64,000 nucleotides of DNA from the NCBI GenBank assembly GCA_905147135.1, contig LR990048.1, positions 13,996,563 to 14,060,562 of the forward strand, in the 5' to 3' direction. Below are positions 1 through 10,847 of the stretch, in pieces. The number at the start of each line of letters is the position of its first letter. The stretch's first letter is position 1. The notes below the pieces were generated by a model. It saw nothing but the letters and a program-made list of their open reading frames with translations. It had not been told where the DNA came from and made no database searches. The DNA is from Blastobasis lacticolella. Taxonomy: Eukaryota; Arthropoda; Insecta; Lepidoptera; Blastobasidae. The position numbers and the translations under genes are program-made.

Positions 1-1660
1 GTAGGGTACATGTAGGAGTGGGATAGAGGTAAAGTTCATTAAATTAAAACCACGCGAAACAAGACGCGCCGTCCAGCCAATTCATGTACCTATTCAAGAC
101 GACTGACGGCAGTAGCCTGATATTGCCTACTCGCATTTTTTTAATGGAATCACTCTAAAAAAAAACCGGTAGCTGATTTATATGAATATTAATGGTAAAA
201 TAATTAAGAAAATCAGAATTTTAATGTTGTACACAGTGGAGCGGTGGCTCACTGTTCGTGCCGGTGTAGTGGGTCACTATGTACCACACACACCTCTACT
301 GATATTAAATTCATCAAAAAATTAATCATCAAAGTAGGATTCATGAATGTATGACCAAACAATACAAAGATATTCAGTACAGAAATAGAAAAAAACATTA
401 CTTTTAAAAGATGCAGTATAAGTTTGAAAACCTAAAATTTACTACTTAGGATTTTCCGTATTTTTACGCCGAAAATCACAAAAAGCCCTGAGTCGCGGGC
501 GTTCTGCACTGGAGCTCGCTACCAACTGGAAAGCAAGAAGAGCGGTAAAAACCAATTACGATTACGCTTACTGCACGATCTGGCAACGATGTTTTATGGT
601 GATACTAATGGTGGCTAACTGTGTACTACTGGTTCACTGTTCGACATCTCACCCTATTCTTTGACGGACATCATAATGTATTTTATTGAAATTAAATATA
701 AAATATTGATATTTTGGCCACGGTAAAAATTATTGTGGCCACTAGCGTTACTGCTAGCACTGTAAATTAAAACTATATTAATAGTTTTATATAATAAGAT
801 AAATTGTAAACCGATAAGTGAATTAACACTAAAAACAAAATAAAAGCATTAGCATAAAATATCCTACCTATTTTCTTAGCATTGTTGTTAGGAACCTTAA
901 GACAACTGCGACAACGGTCTAATAAAATTAACAAAACAAACAGGAATAATAGGAATTGTTTGTTTTGTTAATAAAACTCCCAAATCACACTGTTTATAAT
1001 AAAATTAGTTATTGTATCAGAATAAAGAATTTATAAAAAGTTGGTGATGAAATTAAAGATCAAAAATGTGAACACAACTGTCAATGTCAAAGAGACTATA
1101 CAGGGGTATAAAACCTTTGGTTTGCATAACCAAATGGTTATGCATCATGTACACTTTTCAGTGTGCTTTACAATGGCTGGTATACTTTCGAAAACGAAAC
1201 AAAACGATTTACCCCCATTTATTCAATTGATTAAAAATGTAATAAGTAACTCGGAAACTATTAGTCCAAGAACACTAGTAAGAAAAGTCCAATGAAGTGG
1301 CTGCCATTTTGAATCCTATATTATTTTTATTTAAGAAATTTAATTTAAGGTAAACGGTAACTGTAGCAGTAAAATTCAGAACCCTAGTTTCTGTTACTAA
1401 TAAATGTATTATATATAGAAGATAAGATAAGATATGATAAATGTATTTCCCAATAAAAATTTTGCCTAGTTACATCCAATATGTATTCGTAATATGTATA
1501 CGTAATGTTTAATTTGGTTAGCTATATTATATAGTAATATTTACACAATAACTAATTTTGCTTTGATTAGGTACAAAAATACAAATTACACACAAACGGT
1601 TAGTACATACGATACATATACCTAAACTATTCAGTTCAATTCAGGCAATTGAATGGGTAA
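1..1660. other. Upstream non-coding part of unit 1
   Basis: No gene can be supported. The open frame at 1041-1295 (84 codons) is not conserved: unit 2 has a 2-base change that shifts the frame and unit 3 has a deletion. The stretch holds a clean inverted repeat at 927-972 and otherwise AT-rich DNA. The same stretch recurs at 12339-13992 and 22103-23742. Confidence 0.6.
927..972. repeat. Inverted repeat, 15-bp perfect arms
   Basis: Arm ATTAACAAAACAAAC (927-941) pairs perfectly with GTTTGTTTTGTTAAT (958-972) across a 16-base loop. The same structure is present in units 2 and 3 (near 13266 and 23026). No flanking duplication was recognised. Confidence 0.8.
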
Positions 1661-1664
1661 CCAT

Positions 1665-2300
1665 GATGAAAACTGGTCAGGTTCCTCTGGTAGCAGGGTC
1701 ACGGAGGTCAGATGGCAGTGTAATTATCATCATCGTCGCTCCACTGTAATTATCATCATCGTCCTAGCGCTTATCCCGGCCTCTGTCAGGGTCCGCTTTC
1801 CTACTATATCTTCTCCACTTCGCCCGGTCTTCGGGATCCTCTCGTCTTAAGCCGTTGGATCTCGCATTCGACTCAGTGATACTCAATCCATCACTTCTAG
1901 GGTCGCCCACGGGGCCTCTTTCCTGATACCGGAAGATTCAGGCACCTGTTTCCCACGTATCCCTGACGCTTACGCAACACATGACCAAACCAGTGCAGAC
2001 GTGCCTCCTCGATCTTATCTGCGATATCCCTCACGCCAAGGCTGCCACGGATGTACTCGTTACGTACTTGATCGAGTCGCGTAACTCCGCGCATCCACCG
2101 CAGCATTTTCATTTCGTTGTTTAGTCTGGTCTCAAGATCTTGCATAAGCTTGCTCACCAGTACAATATCGTCGGCGTACTTCATCTCCAGCTCCACTTTA
2201 ATTATCTGATTTGCCAAATCCTAGATTATGGTTAGGGTGGACCCCGGGCCCTCGTGCACGAGAACAAAATCGGGATATTAACGCCAAGATGATTTTATTA
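1665..2300. repeat. Repeat module M split by an RTE fragment (unit 1)
   Basis: A short interspersed module runs from CTGGTCAGGTTCCTCTGG to AACGCCAAGATGAT. It is interrupted between the GTAATTATC motif (about 1728) and TTAATTATCTGATTTGCC (about 2198) by a minus-strand RTE LINE fragment. The same module, interrupted or not, occurs at 14000-15000, 23750-24670, 6363-6470 plus 10023-10130 (reverse), 34290-34400 and 62500-62640, so it is an independent repeat family. Likely a LINE-tail-derived SINE; class uncertain. Confidence 0.6.
1740..2207 (-). pseudogene. RTE-type LINE fragment, reverse transcriptase and C-terminus, internally deleted
   Basis: Reading right to left, a reverse-transcriptase piece with the catalytic YADDIVLVSK motif is joined in frame to the C-terminal region (MLRWM, NEYIRGSLGV, RLHWFGHVLR, GKRPRGRP). 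That juxtaposition is abnormal: unit 2 has 361 more bases here (14460-14820), so this copy carries an internal deletion. The GATGAT-rich 3' tail is at the low-coordinate end. This C-terminus is typical of RTE-clade elements in insects. Not functional. Confidence 0.85.
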
Positions 2301-3560
2301 TTATTATTTACTTGTATCTTAGGTACAGGTAAAAAGTAGGTTATTGCCTTTTCTAAAAATAAATGATAACATTTTAGTGAGCAGTCAGACGTGACTTTGT
2401 TTACAATTAGAACAATATTGTTAGTTATGATTTTGTCTTATCTATCTCGCCCTCATAATCGATATAACCTCAGTTATGCTCCTGCACTTTTTCTTGCCGG
2501 CCATTGTTTTGTGGCTACTTGGCTGCTTAAAGCGCAGGCAGGAAGCGCATTGGTGGTTTTTATGCTTTAGCACACTCCTTGAAAAAGTTTTAAATAATTA
2601 TTACATAAAAATGATGGTAAGCCCACGCCTGCACTTGGTCACGCACAGTTGAAAAAAATGTAAGGAGTAAGATGAAATGCAGGGGCGGGCAAAAATCGTT
2701 ATAAAATATACGCTGGTAAAAGTGACAAAAATTTTGATCACATACACTGTCGTTGAGTCCAAAGACTTAAGTAACTCCTTACTCCGATTTTTCCTCAACG
2801 TGTCAGATGGTAATAATAATAAATCGTCTCGTACTTTTGGAATTTGTCTATTTTCGTTATTTTTATTAAAATCGCGCATGGTTTTAAAAGGTAAATTACA
2901 AAAATGTTACAATACAATACACAAGTCATTTTTATAATAATCAGGTTTTAGCCAAGCCAAGGGCCAATATTTAACAAATTTCGATCTCTCCCGAGAAGAC
3001 CTGACTTTTAGAGTCTATTGCCCCACAAATGAAGAGTTCGCTGCGCTCGCTTATTCAGTAATTAAAGTTATTTTTATTATTAACACGCGAATTTATGTGA
3101 GTTCGTTACGCTTGACAATTTATTAACTTAATCTGAGACCAGGATTAAGGTTACTCTTAGCAACCCCCGTAGTTGGGGGTATCAATTAGGGGGGCCCCTA
3201 GACAACTGATGATATGGGGGCCTGGAGGGCAAGCTACGCCACTGATGAAATATCTCACGCCTGTAATTGCGATGGCTACCATTAATTGAACCTTAACGCA
3301 GCGCCTCAAATAGATAAGGCGATGGTATGGTTCTGATCCAGACAGGCTCTGGATTGGCAGTATTAACTCCAAAAAATCGGCGAAGCACACGACTACATCG
3401 ACTTGCTTATTTTTAGTTCAATCGACTATAACACGGAGCATCCACATCAATTCATTATCTCTAATTTATCATTTTGTATATCATGTACATATCACAGTAG
3501 TACCTTTCTACTGATAATAAGTAGATATATTCAACTTTTATTTTAGTTAAGACCACTCGC
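2300..3560. other. Gene-upstream non-coding DNA of copy 1
   Basis: AT-rich DNA without a supported gene; short open frames here are broken or shifted in the other units. A polypyrimidine run ending in TTTTATTTTAG at about 3545 could be the 3' splice site of a 5'-UTR intron ahead of exon 1. No TATA box is convincing. Equivalent stretches are 15000-16350 and 25050-26540; the latter contains extra GC-rich DNA at 25410-25680. Confidence 0.4.
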
Positions 3561-3597
3561 GATTATTCTCTACACTTAATTAGTGATTGTCGAAACA

Positions 3598-6500
3598 ATG
3601 GCTTCAGAAAATTATAACAAAATTTGGTCCAGATTTACCGCTAAAAGAGAAACCGATGGTGCAATTCTAAATTTTCGTATACAAGACTTGCCCGAGGCTC
3701 GATTTGAAGAAGCTCTAGAATTTTATATGAAACATTTTCTGACGGTAGAAGCCTTTCAGAAAGCGTCAGGTAAGTAAACATTTCATAAGTAACACTTCAG
3801 TAAAGAATCCAGTTCACTTACCGTATTACTAATAAAAAAATACTGATTGACAAGCGTCGAACGCCTGTTTAGTTACACGGCGTCGCTGTTGTTGAATTTA
3901 GTATTGATAATTATATTTGAATTGGCGACACTTAGTTCCAGTTTTGGTCACCTGGTCAAATACATTAGTTAGTGGTGACTTGACATAATCCCTATTTAAC
4001 TCCACAAACGATGTGACCCTAAAGCTAAAACTAATTGTCGCCATTTTGAAATGCCAACAATAGCGACGTTGTCACCGGATCAGATAACTTTGTTGCACAT
4101 GTCAAAATTAGCTTTGTATATATAGTTATAGAACGATCGTTCAATGCTTGATCAACGTATGAAATTTTTTTATCAGTTAGACGGTTGTAATATTAATTTC
4201 TATCAATTATAGCGCGTTTAAAAAAAAATAACCCAAGATTTGTCGAGATTTAACGACATTTTAATGTCTTTAAATCTCAACAAATCTTGGGTTAATTTGT
4301 TTGAATTTGGGTACCTATTTTAATAATATTTCAAATTCACGCATTATACTTTGCATTCGTATGTACGTCTCGTTGAAGACGTCACGCCTAAAAATCGTTG
4401 TTTGAAGCGCACTATACCAAACAACCGGCCCATTGTTATTGCAGGGATTTACAAAAATGAAAAAGCCATAGCAGAATATCGGGAATTAATTAAGCTATTG
4501 TTGCATCAACCCAACACCCACAGCGATGTATGCTTCCTTGATGACGGTTCAGAACCGGCTGTAATGGCTGGTATATCAATGATGTCATTAATAAACAAAG
4601 ACGATAAAGATATAACGGAAATAGTGAAAGAAATGGTATATATTACAAAAGCAAACGTAGTAAGTAACAATGGTATTGCTCTAAACTATAGCGATCTAAA
4701 ACTCTGAAATATTTTAGGTTTCTACCGAGGAAGTCTTGAAGTTTTATGAAATAATAAACGGAATAGGAGACAAGTTTGACGTGTTCAAGACATGCGGTGT
4801 ACAGAAAAGCTACGATGGTAGAGGAGTGCTCGTCGATCCCAGTTTTAGGAGACTGGGCATTGCTGTAGAGTTTTTGAAGACACGGTGAGACTTGTTATAC
4901 TTACGTATTTTTATGAGGTAATCGCTATGCTATTAATATATAACATAGGCAGTGACGTGCATTTCATAAAGACAAGAAGACACTGCCTACCCTTCCATTC
5001 TGTTCTGATCACAATATTATAAATGTATATAATGGGTACCCAATTGCTACTCTACTAATTAATAAACGAAGCAGCTTAATCAGTCAAATCGAATGGCAGT
5101 GCTTGATTTATCGTATTTTCAACACAGCGCCACTTACCGAAAATTAGTGGTACCTATCAAAACCGATACTAGCGCCGCTATGGGCGCGTAACGGAAAAAC
5201 ACAAACTATTCGTGCCTTAATGTACATATGTGTCTTTCTTGGTGTTTATTTATCCTCAATGGTGTGCATTCCTATTAATACGTGGAACACTATGCCACAA
5301 ATTACGCATACAATCGTACAGGGCAGCAATGTCTTTTCAGACGAAAAATCTCGACAATGACCAAAGTCTTCCGGACCAGTTTTATATTTTGCTAAAATAT
5401 TGCGCTGATTTAAATTACTACCATTACCTTTGTGTCGTATAGTATTATTTTTATGCTGTAATTTTTCAATTACAGCATAATAATAATGCTATTTTAGTAT
5501 GTATTATTTAATACTATTATAGTATTAGTATTTTCATACTGAGTTGCGGTTCGCCCGCCATTATTTGTTTTGATTCGTTTTTGTTTTAATTTATTAAAGC
5601 AGTTATCTATCATTGTTAAAAATGGATAACATTAACTGTGAAAGTTGTTTAGGTGGTGTTTGTATAGAGAAAATAAAAAATAACGTATTTTCTAAACTAT
5701 CTTTAAGTGCAAAAAAAATAAGTGATTGTGAAAGGCCGTTCTAACCAGATTTGCAAATAGTACAAACCTCGTCGTTTAGATCTAGGTTTGAATACCTACA
5801 TTTATGAATGCGTTTATGAAAAACAGGACCTTATCATTTACATTGATTAAAAAATCTGGACTGCCACAATGTAAACGTAATGTTATGGACGCAAAAATCA
5901 ATTTTAAGCGGATTTTTATTGAAATTGTTGACAATATATCAAACAAATGTCGCGCCCGTCATAAAATATTAAAAAAAAATAAAAAATTAAAGCGTTAAAA
6001 TTTATTGAACTACTCTTTACGAATCAACATTAACATGCAGCATTTTTGGTAATTATTAAGCTTTTAATATTTTATGCCAACCCTGTCTAAAAGCTCTGTG
6101 CACGCCATTGAACATAGGTAACAATGATATATCCGCTAGAATCGGCAAGAACAGTTTTTGTTAAGAGTCAAATACCTACTAGGTTTTGTCTAGTAATTCA
6201 TCCACGTGGACAACTTGTTACGTCCCATCCTCGCATCATTCCGTTTCTTTGGAAAACATAAAAAATTAACGCAGCAAAAATCAGAGCAGCTAAAGAGCTC
6301 TCTACCCCTTCTTCTTTTTATTTCTAATTATTTCTCTTAGGTATTAATTTCCAAGTGTTGGATCACCATCATCATCATCATCTTGGCGTTAATATCCCGG
6401 TTGTGCTCTCGCGCATGAGGGCCCGGGGTCCGCCACCTGGATGACCATGATCCAGGATTTGGCAGATCAGTGGCCGTATTCACAATAATTCGAAAACTTT

Positions 6501-9500
6501 CCGATCGATTCGGCCAACGGAACGGAAACTCTACCGTTTCGGAATTGTCTGTCCGGTTTTCCCGTGGACGTAGAAGAGCGTTTACGAAGACACTTTTGTT
6601 GATAACATGAATTTGTAAGAAATGCTATTAATAAGTTATATTTCGTGCTATATATTAATTTTTATATAGTGTTTGATTGTTTATAAGTAGAATATTCTTT
6701 TTCTTTGAAGTCAATTTGCAAAAATAATTATATTTGAATGTTAAGTTGACGACCTGAGTGGTTCAATGGTCAACATGCCGGTCTGCCACGCAAGAGGTCC
6801 CGGGTTCGATTCCCGGCCGGGCAGAAATTGAAATGATGAATTTTAATTTCTCTTACGGGTCTGGGTGTTCTATGTATAATAAGTATATATTTAAAAAAAA
6901 AGTATTTAAGTAGTATATCAGTTATCTAGCACCCATAGTAAAAGCTTTGCTTAGTTTGGGGCTAGATGGCGCTGTATGAATTTGTCCACGAATATTTATT
7001 TTTTTGTTCTTTCTGTCGTTATGAACACTCATAATATTGACAAACAAAAGTTTTTCAGAATGTATTCCCGTTTTCCTTAGAGCTATTTAGTTTAGTGATT
7101 AAATTAATTTTAACACTTTCGTATCTAATCTAATCGAAGAAATCATGTCAACAGTAAGTACCTGACTCAATATTTATAGTATCTATTCACTTGAATCAAG
7201 TAAAAATTCGGTGTTTCAATTCTGGATAAATAACTTAAACTGTTTTCTTGCGATTCCAGCCATTACGTACATAATACGGCCAACGAGTGGCTATGTTAGA
7301 AATGTCAGAATACATGCGAGCCCATCGCACTCGCAACGGGTCGATTGAATTGCCCAGACGCTGCAGGAGAAAAGAAAAAATTCTTAGCGGACCTCGCCGT
7401 GAAATTGAATGCTATCAGCGATGGTGCAACTTTGGATGGTAAAACTGCAAACAAATGGATGAAGGTCAAAGAAGAAGTAAATATTAATTAATTTTGAATA
7501 TAACATAGGTACATATTATTTAAAATTTATCTAAAACATAACATGTATCTAAAATTTGTATGCCGATGGCAGATCGCAGAGGCTCCATTCTACTTAAACG
7601 TTGTACCTAACAAATGAAATGAATAAATGATTATATTTATTAAATTGGTATTTATTTTCAGACTTACCAGGACTGGAAGTCAGATATACAAAATAAAGCC
7701 CGTAAAATTCGGATATTTAAATCTGGCACTGGTGGTGGACCTTCTCTTGTGGGCGTGACTCAATGCTTAATGCCCTTCAACGCCAAGCTGAAACAGCCGA
7801 AGTGCAAGCTGCAGCGGTAAATAAAGTGTCAGAGGGCATAATTACACAGGCCGTTGCGATGGAAAATCTTGTAGAGGTTTTCATACAAATTGCAACTGCC
7901 ATAGAAAATCTGACTAAGTGATTACCTAAATTTGAATACCTACCTCTCACTAAATTTTAACTATATTATTTTATTTATTATAGTTTAATATGATCATAAA
8001 AAAATTTCTGAGTCTGATTTAAATTATTAACTGAATTGTAAATTTAAAGTTATACTTAGCAAAATAGGAAGATTTTTAAAGAAATTTCATAATTGAGATA
8101 TGCTTATTGAGGCAGGTCTCACTGAAAACCAGCGCTCCGCTTCACGCCGGGGCATTATGCTGAGTGAGGTCTTTTTTACACAAATACCACCACAACAGAT
8201 TATATATTACACTACACAATAAATAAATAATCAGATAACAAGGTATTTACATTGGCACTGTGTAATTTATGTTCTACTTATAATTGTATTATTTTTATGT
8301 CTTTATGTTTCCTTGAATCTTTTAATATATTGTGGTGTTGTTGTTTGTGTTAATAAATGTTTTTACTTTTTTTCTTTTTATCTTTCTTTTGTATGTATCA
8401 CTTACCAAATGACACTTTGAAAATACAAAAAGCATTAAGGCATCATTTTTTCTGTAATATAAATTAGTAACTGAATTGTGATTTTAAATGTACCTATAAG
8501 AAGGTTATTAGTAAATAAGGTAGTGATCATTTAATTTTTGCTGCGATTTTACTGAGTCTGATTTAAATTACTAACTGAATTGTGATTTATAAAGTATAAT
8601 CAGTAAAGTATTTTTTACAACTGTGTATCTTTTTATTAATACCTATATCAGAAAGGGTGTAACAAGTCCGCAAAAAGAAAGTCATACTCATTGAATTACA
8701 CTCTATACAAATGTGATCAGCTGATCAATACTTTTGTAAGTAAAAACGAAGTTTTAATTTTTAAGGGTTGTTATAGTTAGAGAAAGAGACTAATAGAATT
8801 TTATAAATAATAATTTAATTAGTTACCTAATTTAAACTTAACAAAAATAAAAGAAAATATATAAATAATTTACATATAGAGCATATAGGAAAAATTAAAA
8901 AAAACACATTTAAATGTTCACAAAACAAAGAAGTCAGGCTTGTAGTTTGCCCGATGGTAAACAGTTACCGCAACCTATGGATGTTTGCAATTCCAGTAGT
9001 AAAATTCCCATGTTGCCGACCCTGTAAAAACCTTTTAACCACTTTCTTGAAGAACTCCATGTTTCTTTGGAACCAAGATGTGAGGATTAACTATGTCGAT
9101 GGCGAGCGGTGCGTTGATAGAAAGTAGCTGTCGGCATTAAGTCAAATATTTATTCAGAACAAACACCACATAATTTTCACAGCACGTTTTTTAATAGAGT
9201 CACAAGGGCCAAGGTGATATGTTGGTGCTTTTGCAACTAGGTAATTATAGAGAGTCACTAAACCACAATCAATGGCAGAGCCTCTGTACTAACTGCCTTC
9301 TCACCCTCAGTGCCTCTGTATTTATGTCCCTCTCTTCAGCGGAAGATGCAAATGAATCACTAACCTCAGTTTCCATTTCGTCTGGTGAGTTTATACGCAC
9401 ATAGACACTGAAAATAATACAGAAATTTTCAATAATTTTGTATTGTTGTTATTCTAACAATTTTTAGGTTATTTTTCAGTATTTAGCACAATTTTTGTCA

Positions 9501-10811
9501 TACTTACTTTCAAATCCACCGGAATCGCACAAGCATATGAGGATAATAGGGCTTCATGTCTTCTATGATGCGGATCACAGTCTCCGCAGAGAAGCGATAA
9601 AACCTACTAAAATTGGGCTAAAATGTTAAATGGGCTCGACAATTTCCTTATTGCCGATGCCGAAGTGCATTGTATCGACACTTTGTTTCGCCCTTATCCT
9701 ATTACGATGTCGTATCGGCAGTACAAACAGCATTTTCCAAGAAAAACTTAATAATCCACAATTCACAATAACTTTCCGAGAGCTTAATAGCATTCGTGTA
9801 ATTTTCCGAATATTTGACAGATCTTCCGATTTGAACTGTCAAATTTGTCTATGGGATTCGAATCGGGTTCAAGTTCGGGTAATTTTCCGAATATTCGACA
9901 GATCTTCCGATTTGAACTGTCAAATTTAATGCTTGTGAATACACCGATTTTCGAGTAAATCGACAAATTTGTCGAATCCGTGTGCGAATTCGAATTCCGA
10001 GCCATTGTGAATACAGGGGCAGGTAATTACAGTGGAGCGACTACCATCTGACCTCCATGACCCTGCTACCAGGGGAACCTGACCAGATTGGGTCATAGTT
10101 ACACATTCAGTCGCCTGAATGTTGCAGGTTTTATCACGATGTTTGTTGCAATTATGCGAGTCGTTTAAAATAACGCTCGTAAAAGCCTAACTCACAATCT
10201 CTCGTAAATCTTTCGTGCGAACGTTGCCTAACTTGAAAAAACCAGAATAACACCGCCGTTTTCTTTGTTGTCACCGTGACGTGCACCGCGCGGTCCTCCG
10301 CGCCGTACACTGCACTGCATGAGGCATCGAGCCTATGAGTGCGTCCAGAAAACGCCGCGTGTGCACGTCTTCAATTGTTTCGTACGATGAATTGCAAAAT
10401 GTGCTTGGACAATTTACACAGCGCCATTTAGCCCCAAAGTACATACAAACCCATAACAAAAATTAAAATTAATCGTTTCTATTTCTGCTCGACCAGGAAT
10501 CAAACCCGATACATTTTTGTAAAAAAATATAAATATCCCTTTCTAGTGCTCACGTGAGACATTACAAATTTGCAAACTAATTTTTCGTTCAAGATGACTG
10601 GCTTTTTTGTTATAGGAGGCTAGTGTGCCAAGCAGAGGGTGTCCCGGTCACCAAGGCGTGGATGACATCTATAGGCACGCAGAAGGCGGCCGCCCGCTGT
10701 GGCTGGCAGACGGGTGTCGAGTTTCCTAAAGAAGAATTAGAACAACAATTCAACGTCATTATTGATGTTGGTGCACCCATATTAAAACTAATGTATGTTA
10801 AAATAAATTAA
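3598..10811 (+). CDS. GNAT-family N-acetyltransferase, copy 1 (insect aaNAT-like)
   Basis: Four coding exons: 3598-3769, 4445-4635 (or -4659), 4718-4884 and 10616-10811; 241 or 249 residues. All junctions are GT-AG and phases fit (1, 0, 2). The ATG at 3598 has A at -3 and G at +4. Exon 1 begins MASEN and has the RFTAKR..DGA segment seen at the N-terminus of this insect family. Exon 3 carries the acetyl-CoA motif: GRGVLVDP then RRLGIA, fitting the GNAT R/QxxGxG/A loop. Exon 4 gives AWMTSIGTQKAA and ends MYVKIN. No signal peptide or membrane segment, so probably cytosolic. The family acetylates arylalkylamines or other amines with acetyl-CoA; the substrate here is unknown. Exon 2 has two in-phase donors (4636 GTATAT, 4660 GTAAGT). 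Intron 3 (5.7 kb) is filled with transposons. AATAAA overlaps the stop codon. Confidence 0.88.
4229..4294. repeat. Near-perfect 66-nt fold-back in intron 1 (copy 1)
   Basis: The sequence folds on itself with stem TAACCCAAGATTTGTC... against ...AAATCTTGGGTTA and a loop of only a few bases (GACATT TT AATGTC). In this copy the stem has one C/A mismatch. The same hairpin is in copy 2 (17004-17070) and copy 3 (27191-27256), each with small changes. No protein is encoded. It could be a small MITE or a palindromic replication product; a small-RNA precursor is possible but unsupported. Confidence 0.85.
5451..5480. repeat. Perfect 13-bp hairpin, 4-nt loop (copy 1 intron 3)
   Basis: TTATGCTGTAATT and AATTACAGCATAA flank TTTC. 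Also present in unit 2 (17898-17927) and unit 3 (28414-28443, one changed base in the right arm). No terminator role applies in this eukaryotic intron. Confidence 0.75.
5622..6000 (+). pseudogene. Small broken reading frames of unknown origin in intron 3
   Basis: A 40-codon frame at 5622-5744 has closely spaced cysteines (C6, C9, C14) after MDNIN. It is followed in another frame by a lysine-rich frame (5804-5998) ending KKNKKLKR. The start codon is lost in unit 2 (ATTG instead of ATGG at about 18069). Probably remains of a transposon protein; not recognised. Confidence 0.3.
6363..6470 (-). repeat. Repeat module M, left piece interrupted by Harbinger element
   Basis: Reverse-orientation copy of module M (CATCATCATCATCTTGGCGTTAATATC ... 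ATTTGGCAGAT). It stops at the CAG of the target duplication and resumes at 10020-10130 after the Harbinger element. The same arrangement occurs at 29338-29445 and 32926-33030. Confidence 0.7.
6748..6995 (+). mobile_element. tRNA-derived SINE (nested in Harbinger, copy 1)
   Basis: The head GACGACCTGAGTGGTTCAAT carries an A-box-like stretch, and GGGTTCGATTCCCGGC is an RNA polymerase III B box. The body ends with GGGGCTAGATGGCGCTG. It matches the unit 3 copy at 29719-29955, and the complement at 61188-61545. It is not a working tRNA: the sequence runs on far beyond a tRNA and has no matching acceptor stem. Confidence 0.85.
7262..7921 (+). pseudogene. Harbinger Myb/SANT-like DNA-binding protein, frameshifted
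   Basis: Two exon-like blocks (about 7262-7485 and 7663-7921) read LADLAVKLNA..GKTANKWMKVKEE, then TYQDWKSDIQNKARKI..SGTGGGPS. The DWK/SGTGGGP pattern is typical of the Myb/SANT-like accessory protein of Harbinger transposons. A frameshift near 7750-7760 separates this from the C-terminus (QRQAETAEVQ ... ATAIENLTK, stop about 7921). In unit 3 (about 30230-30885) there is an additional TAG in place of the tryptophan codon of NKWMK, so both copies are dead. Confidence 0.6.
8880..9120. repeat. Interspersed repeat fragment within the Harbinger element
   Basis: The stretch with GCCCGATGGTAAACAGTTACCG and ATGTTGCCGACCCTGTAA resembles a common lepidopteran interspersed repeat. It recurs at 18640-18890 and 31840-32080. 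The open frame across it in unit 2 (18562-18891) is not preserved in units 1 and 3, so it is not called as a gene. Confidence 0.4.
9200..9620 (-). pseudogene. HARBI1-like transposase remnants
   Basis: On the minus strand, 9620-9530 encodes RFYRFSAETVIRIIEDM followed by a stop, matching the N-terminal helix of Harbinger transposases. 9400-9200 encodes an acidic C-terminal-like piece (SPDEMETEVSDSF..RVRRQLVQRL, then stop). The DDE catalytic core was not found. Equivalent remnants are at about 18990-19380 and 32175-32520. Confidence 0.5.
9798..9930. repeat. 81-bp subterminal direct repeat with inverted motifs
   Basis: Two copies start at 9798 and 9879, each with GTAATTTTCCGAATAT and GATCTTCCGATTTGAACTG. 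Within each, TTGACAG or TCGACAG faces CTGTCAA. They lie about 100-200 bp inside the right end of the Harbinger element, where transposase-binding repeats are usual in such elements (inference). Also at 32703-32835 and 19572-19704. Confidence 0.65.
10405..10515 (-). repeat. Degenerate tRNA-derived SINE fragment
   Basis: The complement of the SINE at 6748 with an internal deletion: ACACAGCGCCATTTAGCCCCAAAGT followed soon by CTGCTCGACCAGGAATCAAACC, the decayed B-box region. Present in the same place in unit 2 (20170-20285) and unit 3 (33310-33425), so it predates the duplications. Confidence 0.65.
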
Positions 10812-10847
10812 TTTAACCATATTGTACGTGTTTTAGTACCTAGTACC

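Larger units (their letters stand above)
6471..10019. mobile_element. Harbinger-type DNA transposon in intron 3 of copy 1
   Basis: The left end TGGCCGTATTCACAAT and the right end, read inversely as CCCCTGTATTCACAAT, form short terminal inverted repeats. The element is flanked by a 3-bp CAG duplication (6468-6470 and 10020-10022); uninterrupted module M copies show a single CAG there. A 3-bp duplication and the internal Myb-like and transposase relics fit the PIF/Harbinger superfamily. It contains a nested tRNA-derived SINE (6748-6995) and an 81-bp subterminal repeat (9798 and 9879). It is decayed and not autonomous. Confidence 0.75.
1..10842. repeat. Tandem segmental duplication, unit 1 (left end outside window)
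   Basis: First of three head-to-tail copies of a large segment carrying one complete GNAT gene. Window base 1 aligns with 12339 and 22103, and the alignment runs through all four exons to 10842. The unit start should lie about 1.5 kb left of the window, judging from the sequence at 10843-12338. Compared with unit 2 it has lost about 361 bp inside an RTE LINE fragment (junction near 2119/2120) and keeps the complete Harbinger element in intron 3. Confidence 0.9.

Noticed and set aside
1041..1295. 84-codon gene upstream of GNAT copy 1
   Set aside because: The frame is shifted in unit 2 and deleted in part in unit 3, while neighbouring GNAT exons stay open.
6748..6830. A tRNA gene on the plus strand
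   Set aside because: The A and B boxes are tRNA-like but there is no closing acceptor stem and the unit continues as a 250-bp repeat present several times; it is a SINE.
8100..8170. Foreign GC-rich insert or bacterial sequence (CAGCGCTCCGCTTCACGCCG)
   Set aside because: It is part of the Harbinger element in both units and short; no coding sequence or wider compositional shift.
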